Positions 1 through 10,115 of a stretch of 64,000 bases of DNA are shown piece after piece. Position 1 is the first letter of the stretch. Every line of letters starts with the position of its first letter. The translations under genes and the position numbers were made by a program. The notes beneath the pieces were generated by a model. It saw only the letters and a program-made list of their open reading frames with translations, did no database searches and was not told the DNA's origin. Source of the DNA: Nemophila menziesii (lineage: Eukaryota > Streptophyta > Magnoliopsida > Boraginales > Hydrophyllaceae). Location of the stretch: assembly GCA_029959085.1 (NCBI GenBank), contig JARWIR010000010.1, positions 9,941,001-10,005,000 of the forward strand, given 5' to 3'.

Positions 1-23
1 ATGTAGAGAATGGCGAATTAACG

Positions 24-758
24 ATGAGGATACAAGACGAGGAGGTCAAATTCAATGTATGTCGAGCTATGAAATTTCCAGATTCTCAAGAAGATTGTTT
101 CCGCGTGGATGTAGTTGAGCAGGCATCGCAAGAGGTATTTGATTGTTTTAATTATGATGATATTTTGCAGGCCGCTTTAACATTAGATATGCTTGAGATG
201 ATGGAAGAGCTTGCCGAAACAGTGGCAGCTCTAAATTCTGAAAATCCGAAGTATAGGCGTCTTGCCTATGAACCCGTGAGAGAACCGGGGGAGATTATTC
301 CTAAAAAGAAGCCTTCAATAGAATCTCCTCCGGAATTGGAAGAAAAGCCCTTGCCAGCACACTTGAGGTATGCGTATTTAGGTACTAATGAAACTCTACC
401 TGTTATTGTTTCAGCTAATTTAACAGGTCCTCAAGAAGATAAACTGTTGCGTGTGTTGAGAGCCAACAAAGAGGCAATAGGTTGGACAATTGCTGATATC
501 AAAGGCATTAGTCCCTCCTATTGTCAACACAAAATTATACTTGAAGATGACAACGCACGCTCAGTTGAAGGTCAAAGGAGATTAATGCCCGTGATGAAAG
601 ATGTGGTGAAGAAAGAGGTGATCAAGCTTTTAGATGCGGGGATCATTTATCCCATCTCGAGTAGTGAATGGGTGAGTCCAGTTCAGTGTGTACCGAAGAA
701 AGGAGGGATGACAACAATTCTTAATGATAAAATGAGGCGGTTCCTTCAAGAACGGTAG
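24..758 (+). pseudogene. Pol fragment: protease tail to start of reverse transcriptase
   Basis: The start (MRIQDEEVKFNV) matches residues just after the protease domain of element B's gag-protease ORF, so the ATG is internal to a larger polyprotein, not a true start. About 100 linker residues rich in P, E and K follow. The N-terminal reverse-transcriptase segment comes next, with motifs seen in Ty3/gypsy RTs (a K-x-E-V-x-K-L-L-D-A-G-I-I-Y-P-I stretch and SPVQCVPKKGG). The frame is lost near 730-740, where the expected RT continuation jumps into another frame (resuming at 776). Non-functional; it would have encoded part of the enzyme that copies the element RNA. Confidence 0.85.
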
Positions 759-775
759 TTGGTTGGAGAGTTTGC

Positions 776-1264
776 ATGGATTACAGAAAGCTGAACAAAG
801 CCATCAGAAAAGATCACTTCCCTTTGCCCTTCATTGATCAAATGTTAGACAAATTAGCCGGAAGAGAGTACTATTGCTTCTTGGATGGTTACTCCAGGTA
901 TAATCAGATTTACATGGCTCGAGAAGATCAACATAAAACCACGTTTACATGCCCTTTTGGTACTTTTGCATATCGCAAAATGCCATTTGGGTTGTGTAAC
1001 GCTCCTGCTACCTTTCAAAGATGTATGATGGCCATCTTCTGGGATATGATCGATAATTTCCTTGAAGTATTTATGGACGATTTCTCCGTGTTTGGTGATG
1101 ATTTTGATAAATGTTTAGATAACTTGGAGAAAGTGTTAATAAGATGCAAAGAAACAGATTTGGTCTTAAACTGGGAGAAGTGTCATTTCATGGTTCGCGA
1201 AGGTATCGTTCTGGGTCATAAAGTTTCAAGTGCAGGATTAGAGGTCGATAGAGCAAAGATCTAG
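776..1264 (+). pseudogene. Reverse transcriptase core
   Basis: Clear Ty3/gypsy RT palm and fingers: DYRKLN near the start, CFLDGYSRYNQI with the first catalytic aspartate, TTFTCPFGTFAYRKMPFGLCNAPATFQ, and the catalytic FMDD at 1070-1081 (the YxDD box). The frame ends at a TAG at 1262-1264 but homology continues in the same frame, so this is a premature stop. The upstream part of the domain lies in another frame (before about 740). The active-site residues are intact but the gene is interrupted on both sides. Confidence 0.93.
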
Positions 1265-2206
1265 GTAATTAAAACTCTTCCCCCTCATGTTTCTGTTAAA
1301 GGGGTTAGAAGTTTTTTGGGCCATGCTGGCTTTTATAGGCGTTTTATTAAAGATTTTTCTAAGATTGCTAAACCGTTATGCAACTTACTCGAAAAGGACT
1401 CCAAATTCCTTTTTGATGAAGCTTGTTTAGCGGCGTTCCAAGCAATTAAGGAAAAGCTTATTTCTGCTCCTATAGTGTTACCTCCAGATTGGAATTCACC
1501 GTTTGAGGTTATGTGTGATGCGAGTGATTTGTGTATGGGAGCTGTATTGGGACAGAGAAAAGAGAAGGTTTTTCATTCGATTTACTATGCTAGTAAAACT
1601 TTTAATGGTGCTCAGATTAATTACACAGTTACAGAAAAGGAGTTGCTAGCAGTTGTATATTCATTTGATAAATTTCGCTCTTATCTTCTTGGAGCGAAAG
1701 TTATTGTTTATACAGATCATTCAGCAATTAGATATCTCATGGAAAAGAAGGATGCGAAACCACGGTTAATTAGATGGGTTTTGTTACTTCAAGAGTTTGA
1801 TTTAGAGATCAAAGATAGAAAGGGTTGTGAGAATCAGGTTGCAGATCATCTATCGCGTTTAGAGGGTTCAGAAATGAATAGTGGTACTAAAGCAGTTAGA
1901 GAAGAATTTCCTGATGAGAGTTTATTCGTTGTTCGAGATTATGAAGCTCCGTGGTATGCAGATATTGCAAATTTAGTGGTGAGTGGTGTTTTTCCTAAAG
2001 GTTCTACTTATCAAGAAAGAAAGAGATTAGCTCATCGTGCTAGACAGTTCTTTTGGGAGGATCCTTTCCTCTACAAAGTTTGTGCTGACCAAATGATACG
2101 AAGATGTGTAGCAAGGGAAGATACTGAAGCCATTATAGCTGGATGCCATGATTCACTCTATGGAGGACACTTTAAGGGAGATAGAACTGCTGCTAAGGTA
2201 TTCTAA
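1265..2206 (+). pseudogene. RNase H and integrase zinc-binding segment
   Basis: Continues the RT frame after the TAG at 1262. RT thumb and connection ([25 protein letters not shown]) come first. A Ty3-type RNase H follows, with CDAS, the [19 protein letters not shown] helix and YTDHSAI, and the domain ends near the DHLSRL motif typical of gypsy pol. The last part is the start of the integrase HHCC zinc region ([17 protein letters not shown]). A TAA at 2204-2206 cuts the frame, which then continues unbroken in homology. RNase H would remove the RNA template strand during cDNA synthesis. Confidence 0.9.
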
Positions 2207-3268
2207 TCAGGTTTTTACTGGCCTTCTCTTATTAAAGATTGTCATGAATATGTTCAGAGATGCACGAGATGCCAGTTTACCGGAAACATATCCAAGAGGG
2301 ATGAGATGCCACGTAATAATGTGTTAGAAGTTGAAATATTCGATGGTTAGGGTATAGACTTTATGGGTCCTTTCGTTCCTTCAAATGGTAACCTTTACAT
2401 CTTATTAGCTGTTGATTACGTGTCTAAGTGGGTAGAAGCGGTGGCTTTGCCTACCAATGATTCACGAGTGGTAATTAAGTTCTTAAAGTCACATATTTTT
2501 ACTAGACATGGCACACCTAGAGTGATTATTAGAGATGGAGGATCTCATTTCGTTAATAAATATTTGAAGACTGTTTTAGAGAAGTATGGAGTAAGACACC
2601 GTGTATCCACTGCATATCATCCACAATCCAACGGTCAAGCTGAAGTTTCGAATCGCGAAGTCAAGTCAATCCTAGAGAAAACCGTTGGTCCTACAAGAAA
2701 AGATTGGTCAATGAAGCTAGATGATGCGTTATGGGCCTATCGTACTGCGTTTAAGACTCCAGTTGGTGCATCTCCCTATCGTATGGTGTGTGGTAAGGCT
2801 TGTCACTTACCTTTAGAGCTTGAAATGGGTGCCTATTGGGCGATTGCGCAGTTGAATTTAGACCCCATCTTAGCCGGAAAGAATCGTATGATGAAGCTTA
2901 ATGAACTTGACGAATTCCGATTAAATGCCTATGAAAATGCCAAACTTTACAAAGAAAACATGAAGAAATGGCATGACAATCGGATTCGTACAAAGAACTC
3001 TGAAGTGGGGCAAAGAGTATTGAAGTATAATTCAAAGTTCAGCAATTATCCGGGTATGTTAAGGTCTAAGTGGTCAGGTCCATACATCGTGACCAAAGTT
3101 ACACCTCATGAAGCTATAGAAATAGAACATCCGCTAGAGAACCGTACATTCATGGTGAACGGTCACAGATTAAAGATATACCATGGAGGTGAAGACACCA
3201 ACCGCTCGGAAGATCCATACCCCGGGAGGTCATGTATCTCCTCGAGAATCCTTAGAAGCGTGAGGTAA
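2207..3268 (+). pseudogene. Integrase catalytic core and C-terminal domain
   Basis: The same frame resumes after the TAA at 2204, with the CTRCQF half of the zinc finger, then another stop (TAG at 2348-2350) just before the catalytic domain. The DDE core is recognisable: GIDFMGPF and AVDYVSKW, then IIRDGGSHF, then [18 protein letters not shown]. The second acidic block reads R-D-G-G where S-D-G-G is usual. The C-terminus has a GPY/F-like module ([12 protein letters not shown] ... [12 protein letters not shown]) and ends at 3268. The long open stretch after 2363 shows this part decayed least. Confidence 0.92.
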
Positions 3269-3479
3269 CCCGTCGAGCTTAACGACGTTAAACAAAAGCC
3301 AATTCTTTGTATATTAGTGAGTTTTTAATTTTCGCAATGTAGAATAATTTGATTTTCGTAATTTTAGTGTTTATTATTAAGAAATGAGGAAGGGTAGTTG
3401 TTTTTGATGATTTCAGGGGTAAAAAGGTCACGAGTTTGGGGTCGATAAAGCGAAAATAGGAGAAAAATAAGTTGGATGT

Positions 3480-3990
3480 CCAAGAGAAACCGGGAACCCG
3501 GTTTTGGAGCTGGTACCAACCTTATATACGCAGCACCTCGCGTTTTAGGTTCACGACACAGCGTCGGAACCGGGAACCCGCATTTCACAAATGCGGGAAC
3601 CCGGTTTTGGTGCTGTGACTTTTGAAAATCTCTGACCCGGCGTTTTGGTAGCTTGCGTTTTGCTGCGTTTTGATTCGCGCCATCGACACAAAACCGGGAA
3701 CCCGCATTTGGCAAAACCGGGTACCCGGTTTCGGAGCTGTAACTTCTGAAAATCTCTGACCCGGTGTCTTGGGAAGTTGCGTCTTGGTGCATCTTGGCTC
3801 ACGCCATCGACAAAATCCGGGTACCCGCATTCTTCAAAACCGGGGACCCGGTTTCAACGAGCAAAAGTTCTGACCCCGCGTTTTGGGATCCAGCGTTTTG
3901 AAAAAAAAAAGTCTTTTACTTAATTTTCCGCGCCGTCACAGCGACGCGGAACCGGGAACCCGCATTTCACAAATGCGGGAACCCGGATTT
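3480..3990 (+). repeat. GC-rich palindromic minisatellite in element A
   Basis: In an AT-rich window, this half-kilobase is GC-rich and tandemly repeated. Landmarks such as tctgaccc recur at 3631, 3754 and 3869, giving a unit of about 115-123 bp. Each unit carries near-palindromes around aaccgggaacccg. At 3568-3610 and again at 3948-3985 a 9 bp perfect stem (cccgcattt / aaatgcggg) is flanked by further GGG/CCC pairing. Overlapping minus-strand open frames rich in PGSRF are by-products of the repeat. It lies between integrase and the 3' ORF. Function unknown; strong RNA folding is expected. Confidence 0.85.
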
Positions 3991-4378
3991 GAAGCTATGA
4001 TGTCGGTTTTGAGTGTTTTAACCTAGCTTTCTTAGCCTCTTCTGCAAGTTTTTACCTAAAACGCGCCAATAGCCTTCCCACCTCCGAAAATCATCATTAA
4101 AACCTTTATATATCATCAAATCTTACCCTCTTTTACCACAAAAACACAAGATTAACTCACCTCCTCTCCAAAATAACATCAAATCCTTAGTTTTTCCCAA
4201 GATTTTTCTTCACCCAATCCTTAAATTAAACCCAATTCTTTCTTTTCCCATCAAATTAAACAAAACCCATCTCATATTCCACCTAGTTCTTCAATTCCTA
4301 AGCCTCAAAACATCAAAATTCTAAACTTTTTCTCTAAGTTTCTCATTATTTGAAGTTTTGAGTTTGGGGTGGAAAGAG
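3991..4378 (+). other. Spacer/leader before the 3' ORF of element A
   Basis: No coding frame is supported here. The last 250 bases are rich in A, C and T and poor in G, like a 5' leader. A copy of the recurrent purine motif gagtttggggt ends just before the ATG at 4379. Element B has a similar A/C-rich stretch at 40740-41005 ending in the same motif before its own ATG. Confidence 0.5.
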
Positions 4379-5682
4379 ATGACTAACAGAACCGGTGATT
4401 TCCGAAGAACTGCTCTTAGAAAGAAAACCACCATTGGTGGTTCCCAAGACCAAGCTATTGAGATTCCTGATTCGCGTCCTAAACGAAAAATTGATGAAGT
4501 TAAGCTTGATCCCAAAAGAATAGAAATCACAGGTCAAAAGAGAAGATTAATTGATGAGCTCGAAGCTGAGAAGGAACAAGAAGAGGAAATTGAGAAGAAC
4601 ATTGAGGATGAAACTGAACAAGAGGTTCCGGAAGTGCCAGTTCAACAGAAACCTCCGCGTATGAAGATGTGGGCCCACAAGCCTAAGAGGGTTTATACTT
4701 GTTGGAATACTCAGGTTCGTGAAAGAATTGAATTCTTGAAGTTTGGTGAGGAGACAAATTTTCCTAAGGGAATTATGAGTAGTGAACACAAGGAATATGC
4801 TGTGACTTGTGCTAAGTTTGGTTGGAAAGAATTACAAGAAAGGAAGCTTGAGTTTATTCCTACTTTTGTGCGAGAATTTTATGAAGGTTTAGCTACCTCC
4901 CGTGACGCAATTGATATCCGCAAGAAGGTAGTTCCTTTCTTTATTGAACGTATTCGGAAATCCTTGAAGTTACCCAACTTTTCTGGAACATGTCCTTTCC
5001 AAGAAACTCTTAATGACCCTTCTTTCGATTTGAATCCCTTTGGGGGACCATGCTTGTTAATGGGGCTAGCCCAATTCCTGAAGGTGAAAGGTATCCTGGA
5101 CAGTTTTACAGCAGTAGTTTGACACCTCGTGCGAAGGTTTGGTCTCGTTTCATAATACCCACTTTCTTTGGTATTAAGCACACTTCCGAATTGAAGAAAG
5201 ATCATGTAATTGTTATAAAGTGTATTTTGGAGGAGAAACCATTTGATGTTGCAAAGATTATTTATGACACAATCATGGAGTTCGCGAAGTCCCCAATGAA
5301 ACAACAAAATCTCAAGTTCCCTTGCACTATTACTCAGTTGTGTCTAGACGCAAGGATTCCGCGTAAGAGCGCATATATTGATATTGTTTCGATTGGTGTG
5401 AGTATAGCATTGAGCACGATCAAGAATATCCATGAGGAAGCAACACGAGCTACCAAAAGTCCTAGAACTCCTCTATCAAAGAAAGCGAAGACTGTTCCTG
5501 AGTTGGAATCGAAGATTCAGGTGCTGGAAGAGAATAAAGAGAAGATGATTGCTACCTTGGGAAACGTTACAAAAGAATTGGACCTGCTTCAAAATTTGAT
5601 CTTAGGCGTAAATACACTTCAAAACGCGATTTATGATGCTGTTACGCGAGATAAAGGTCCAGAACGCAACACCGGTAACTAG
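4379..5682 (+). pseudogene. Athila 3' ORF (plant transposon-protein domain; env-like position), frameshifted
   Basis: I place the start at ATG 4379 (MTNRTGDFRR) because element B's counterpart at 41006 begins with the same MTNRT. A lysine- and glutamate-rich N-terminus is followed by KRVYTCWNTQVRERIEFLKF and a helical region (about 4690-5060). In a different frame from about 5050 comes VWSRFIIPTFFGIKH ... LKFPCTITQLCLDA, then a coiled-coil-like tail (ELESKIQVLEENKEKM). From memory this resembles the 'putative plant transposon protein' domain of Athila 3' ORFs, often called env-like by position. I see no signal peptide or clear membrane segment. The frame change near 5050-5065 makes it a pseudogene. 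Confidence 0.75.
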
Positions 5683-5759
5683 CCACACGCTGGTTAAGAT
5701 ACGTTTTCTAAACCTTCCTTTTAGTGTAGATTAGTTTAAATGCTTTATTGAGTCTTTTC

Positions 5760-5779
5760 GAGTCGTGGGGACACGACTC
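5760..5779 (+). other. Conserved 8 bp stem / 4 nt loop hairpin (element A)
   Basis: gagtcgtg and cacgactc form a perfect 8 bp stem around the loop ggga. The same hairpin stands at 41523-41542 in element B with identical stem and loop, in the same position downstream of the 3' ORF and just before a ttgagtttggggtgg motif. Confidence 0.7.
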
Positions 5780-6496
5780 ATTTTTGAGTTTGGGGTGGGG
5801 TTCGTTGCCTCATCCCAGTTTTTATGTGTTATTTGTTTTATTTGCTTTCAATAAAAGAATTTTCGGAGTTGCATTTGACTGTAGAAATTTTTAAATATCC
5901 CTTTAAGCATACTTTTTATGAATCTATGATAGTAAATAGTGAACTTTAGGGATTGATATAAAACGCATTTAGAATTGCATGCAAACATAGGTAATTAATA
6001 GGAAAAATTAATGAACAATGCAAATGAAGTAAGCTTGTACTTAAGGAATATGTTTGGTGTGTCGAACGTGAAATCCTAATTAGTAGAGAACCCATCTAGA
6101 TATGAACTAAAGACAAACTATGTACTTAGGAAAATGATAGGGGCAGTTTTTTGTTAGCCATTTGTAACCTTTTAGCCTTCTATCCCTTGTATTAATTATT
6201 ATCCGTCTTAGCCCACTTTTGAGCCTTTAGCCTTTTTTTTGTAGCCACGATATAAGCCATTATCCCTTAGATTATTAGGCATGACCATATGACCCGCACT
6301 TGAATCACAATCCTGAAACATGTCTCGAGCTTGAGTTTGGGGTGGTGGGTCCACTTATGGGGAATTTTATGGGTTGGGATTGATGTGCTTTGTATTGTAG
6401 CACAATTGCAGATGATATATACTTGTAACCCTTTGCCGGGAATGAAGAAAAATGAAAAAGAAAGAAAAAATGAAAAATTTCGAAAAATCATACAGT

Positions 6497-6542
6497 AGGA
6501 ACCGGGAACCCGGTTTCGCCAAAACCGGGAACCCGGTTTGCG
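6497..6542 (+). repeat. Isolated copy of the accgggaacccggtt palindrome
   Basis: Two neighbouring aaccgggaacccggttt palindromes, the core of the minisatellite at 3480-3990, lie about 2.5 kb away from it and within the same element. Confidence 0.75.
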
Positions 6543-7140
6543 TCTGTACAAAAAGAAAAAAAATATATATATATATGAATAAAACATCCGGCAAAGTGGA
6601 ATTTTTCTTAAAATCGTCTATCATATAGTGGGTAGACATGGGACGCTAAATTGTTGCGTATATGGGTGAGTGAGAACATCTTTTGAGCGTTAACTCAAGC
6701 TCGAGGACATTGTTGATGGTAAGTGAGGAGAGAGCCAAAAGCTCACTTCAAATTTACCAAATATACATCCACACCCGTCCTTGAGCCAATATTATAACCA
6801 TAAAGACCTCGTGATTCCTAAGTATATAGTGAATTTATAATTCTGTTGATAGGGAATATACTAGGTGGAGCGTTCAAAACGAGTTAGGATTAATGACCAA
6901 CCTATAGCCATCATACAGAGATGAGTACAAGTTTAATCTTCAAGCATTGCGACTTTAATTTTATGATTGAGATTATTTATGTTTGATGTTGCATTTTAGT
7001 TGTATGTGTATATTAGTTTCTATAGTTTGCTATATGAGATTTATCTTGAGAATTGCTTTAGGGTTTATTTGTTAGCTTCTACTTGTTTATACGCTTACTT
7101 CTACCCCTTTGTTTTGTTTTACTTTGTCGGGACGAAAAAG

Positions 7141-7157
7141 GTTTGAGTTGGGGGTCT
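7141..7157 (+). promoter_or_regulatory. Polypurine tract before the 3' LTR of element A
   Basis: gtttgagttgggggtct lies immediately upstream of the LTR start (tgatgtctccc). This is where plus-strand cDNA priming occurs in LTR elements. The matching sequence of element B is at 42917-42933. Confidence 0.75.
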
Positions 7158-8706
7158 TGATGTCTCCCTAATTGTTCTCATTTTCGACCCTGGGGAGACA
7201 TCATTTTTTATGTTTATTTGAATATTTTAATAGACTTTTGAGTTAAAAATGCAATAATCCGGAATTTCCATTTTATTTCTAGTAATTTTGATTTATTAAA
7301 CTTTTGCGCGTAATCTTGTGTGTTTTAGTGAAAAGTTTGTAGGTTTTAGTTATTAGCTAGGAATGGAATCCGAGAAGAGAGTCAAAGATCGTGATGTGGA
7401 GTCAAGACTTGAAGATAAATCCCGAAAGAATTGTTTTTAGAGCTGCAAATCTGTTTTCCAGGCCAAAGATTGCTGATTTCAAGGCGCTTAAGAGATGATT
7501 TAGCCGCTGACCTTTGAAGAGAAAACATTCCTTATCGAGAGCAACTGGAATCAAGTCAATCGAAGTCATAACGAAGCGGGAAAAGCCGTTTTAGTGGAGG
7601 TACATCAGCAGTTACGGGATTTTGGGCTAAGTTAGTGGACTTGGGCCTTCAATATTTTATTTAATTAAAAGCCTAGGTCCAAGTCCAAATTTGAGCTTAT
7701 AAAAGGAGCTCTTGAGTTCTATTTTTCACACAATTCACATTCTACAAGATTAAACATCAGAGAGAAGCAACAGAAGGAAGAAAGAAGAAGCTGCAAGAGC
7801 TGGAGAGGGTCTATATCTCCGTTCTCAGTCATTCCTATTCCGGAAATTAGGTTTTCTTTATATTTTATTCTGTAAAACATTATGAATCCAATTATTTCTT
7901 TAGTTTTTCTTTTAATTAGTATGAGCTAAAAACATTTTAGTGCTTGAGAATGCTATAAGGGTAATTCCCAATCGTACTGAATTTCATATGTTGAATTTGG
8001 GTTTCTGTTAAATTAAATTAAATTGTGTCTTTTACCCTTTTCGATAAATTGAGAATATTTACTGTTTTTAGAGTCATGAACTAGGAACAGGTGTTAGTAT
8101 CTAAGCTATTCCAATTAGTGGCGATTGGATCATCCTGACGGAGGGTTTAGGTACAAAATTATTTATTCAATCTAGAATAGAAGCTATTGATTCTGACGAA
8201 CTTAGCTAATTCTAGGGCCAATGAGGTAATTAACTTAAACATCCAAAAATGGTTCATATTTACCCTGATGGGACTAGTGACACTCTAGGATAGCCTTATA
8301 GTCCACCCTGACGGGGGTATAAGGAATTTAGAATCCTGACCATTGTAATTGACCAATTTAACCCTTAAACAACATAGGTTATGAAATAGGATTAGGAAGA
8401 CCCCTTGCGTTCTCATGTGCTACCTTCTCATATTGCGTTTTACATCTTTTTAATTGCGTTTCACCTTTTACTTGCATTTTATCAATAGTCTTTCATTAAG
8501 TAGAATCAATACAACAATCAAATCAATCAGTATCTCTTCACTTGTTTTCATAAGTGCAACCATTCATTACTTGTTAAACATTGTAGTCAACCAAACCGTC
8601 CCTGTGAACGATCCTAGATCATTATTACTACTTAGGACAACCGTACACTTGCGGTTGTGGTTCGATCACATTTGCATTTATTTTTAGAACACACAAAGGA
8701 CCACCA
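7158..8706 (+). repeat. 3' LTR of element A
   Basis: Starts tgatgtctcc after the polypurine tract and ends ...accacca, matching the end of element B's LTRs (aggacccacca). Length is about 1549 bp. It has an LTR TATA box (7698-7705) and, in the downstream half, four spaced copies of a cctgacggg-like motif (8134, 8192, 8268, 8308). L1 coding sequence begins in frame at 8707, which confirms the right end. Confidence 0.88.
7698..7705 (+). promoter_or_regulatory. TATA box in LTR of element A
   Basis: tataaaag, 540 bp into the LTR. It sits where element B (36130 and 43701) and the LTR at 62747 (63332) also have a TATA-box sequence, so it is probably the U3 promoter core. Confidence 0.6.
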
Positions 8707-9079
8707 ATGGATTGCCGAAAGACTTTTTAGTAAAAAAGAGGGATGGAAAGCACACCTTTTGTCGGAAGGAGGCAAAGAAGTCCTCATTAAAGCAGTTCTC
8801 CAGGCTATTCCCACATACTCTATGTCAATCTTCTCGTTTCCAATTACTTTTTGTAATAAATTAATATCGGCAATTTCGAATTTTTGGTGGAATTCAGGTG
8901 AAAAATCTCGAATACATTGGCTAGCATGGGAAAAACTAGCTGTCAGCAAACTTCTTAGCAGCATGGGCTTCAAGGACTTTAAGCGTATGAATACGGCCTT
9001 ACTTGCAGCACAGGCGTGGCGAATCCTAAACAATCCTGACACGCTAGCAATGATAATTCAAGAGCCAGCCGATCTGTGA
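8707..9079 (+). pseudogene. L1-type LINE ORF2 fragment (C-terminal RT region)
   Basis: The translation reads WIAERLFSKKEGWKAHLLSEGGKEVLIKAVLQAIPTYS and so on (shown here only in part). It carries the signature order of plant L1 ORF2 after the RT palm: GWKxxLLSxGGKEVLIKAV, AIPTYSMS, an FWW segment, IHWLAWEKL, MGFKDFKRMNTALLAAQAWRIL. The frame is open for 120 codons and ends at TGA 9077. The upstream part of ORF2 is missing because element A is inserted at this point, and nothing downstream continues the domain. Confidence 0.85.
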
Positions 9080-9195
9080 TACTTGCAGTGAGTACCGTGT
9101 TTAGTCTAGGGTGTTAGTGCATCATTATCCGTATTTATTTATCATATTTTTTTCACACCTTAGGCGACGCAAGAAATAAAATTGAAAATATAAAA

Positions 9196-10115
9196 TAAAA
9201 ATAGAAAATGGAATACTTAACATTGAAGAACCTAAAGTTGACACTGTAGTAGCAAGGACAAGACCAAAAAATGATTTACGGTGCCAGGTGTGTATATACT
9301 AGTCATTCCCCAAGTTATGAGTGCTACTACCTTATTTAAAACGGACGCTCTAAATGAGTATTGTGTATTGCTCGAACTACCAAAAAAAATATTTTCAACA
9401 CAAACGAGTTTGGAAAGGGTAAATTATTAGAGATTTTTTCTTTCTTCTCTTTGTTGGTGTGTTTCATAAGTGAGAAGACTTCTTATATATAGCTACCAAA
9501 GGCCTTCTCTAGATAAATGCTTGTATTAGCAATATTTGAATTGTTATTTATTTTCATAACACCTTTATAACTTAAAGATAAATTAATATTCAACAATTAA
9601 ATATATAATTTTTTACTATTGTTTTGTATAATGTTTATTAAGATAGACAACAAGAAGAATCTTAAAGATATGGGCCGATAAATTATCCCATTCTTATCAT
9701 TAATCGGCATGTTTGATTTTAAAACCATCAATAGAGCAATGGTACCTATATTAAAATTATTTGCTTCGGTGTTTTCCTAACTCAATAAAGAAAACAATCC
9801 CATGAATAACCCATTCATAAGCCTTATTATTATAAATTATAAATCAAATACACTTATGCAAAGAGAAGTAGAGGTAATGTTCAGAAACATTGACTTCCTA
9901 TCTAATATAAATATATTAATCTATTAAATTTTAATAATTCTTTTTGTTGAAGCCTTGTTACTAATGAAGTTTTAACATAAGAAGATTCTAAATAAAAAAG
10001 TATGATAGAATTCATTAAATACAATAATATATAATTAAAAATATTACTAGTGTTTATAATCGTTACGAACATCATTATTACAACTACTACTTGGCCTGGT
10101 GGGCCTTCCACATTC
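9196..10115 (-). repeat. LTR-like direct repeat, copy 1
   Basis: Aligns over about 0.9 kb with 15064-15898, with many substitutions and small indels. Read on the minus strand it begins tgtggaaggcccaccaggcc (10112 downward). It contains a TATA-like tatatataag and ends near ctactaca (9245), so TG...CA limits of an LTR are conceivable. However, homology with the other copy continues about 50 bp beyond that, which a simple LTR pair would not show. No primer-binding site was found. Family unassigned. Confidence 0.45.

Larger units (their letters stand above)
5683..7157 (+). other. 3' non-coding tract of element A with repeated polypurine motifs
   Basis: No credible ORF. The motif ttgagtttggggt recurs here near 5785 and 6331, and in degenerate form directly before the LTR (7143-7157). 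Outside the tract it is found at 3437 and 4360. The tract also holds a perfect hairpin at 5760-5779 and a short GC-rich palindrome pair at 6497-6542. Much of it aligns by eye with 41462-42933 of element B, including the phrases around 'gaggagagagccaaaagctcac' (read in pieces at 6724 and 42513). Conserved non-coding RNA function is possible. Confidence 0.65.
1..8706 (+). mobile_element. Athila-like Ty3/gypsy element A, 5' truncated by the window edge
   Basis: The element runs from the end of the protease region through reverse transcriptase, RNase H and integrase, then a GC-rich repeat, a second ORF, a long non-coding tract, a polypurine tract and a 3' LTR (7158-8706). This order, with an extra ORF between integrase and the 3' LTR, is that of the Athila lineage. 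Pol carries one frameshift and three in-frame stops, and the 3' ORF has a frameshift, so the copy is dead. Its 5' LTR and gag lie left of the window. L1 ORF2 sequence starts directly at 8707, so the element interrupted a LINE. Pieces of the same organisation, alignable by eye, occur in element B (35363-44692). Confidence 0.9.

Noticed and set aside
3364..3830. Overlapping minus-strand ORFs of 81-142 codons rich in PGSRF
   Set aside because: They are translations of the GC-rich minisatellite in several frames, without independent start context or known domain.
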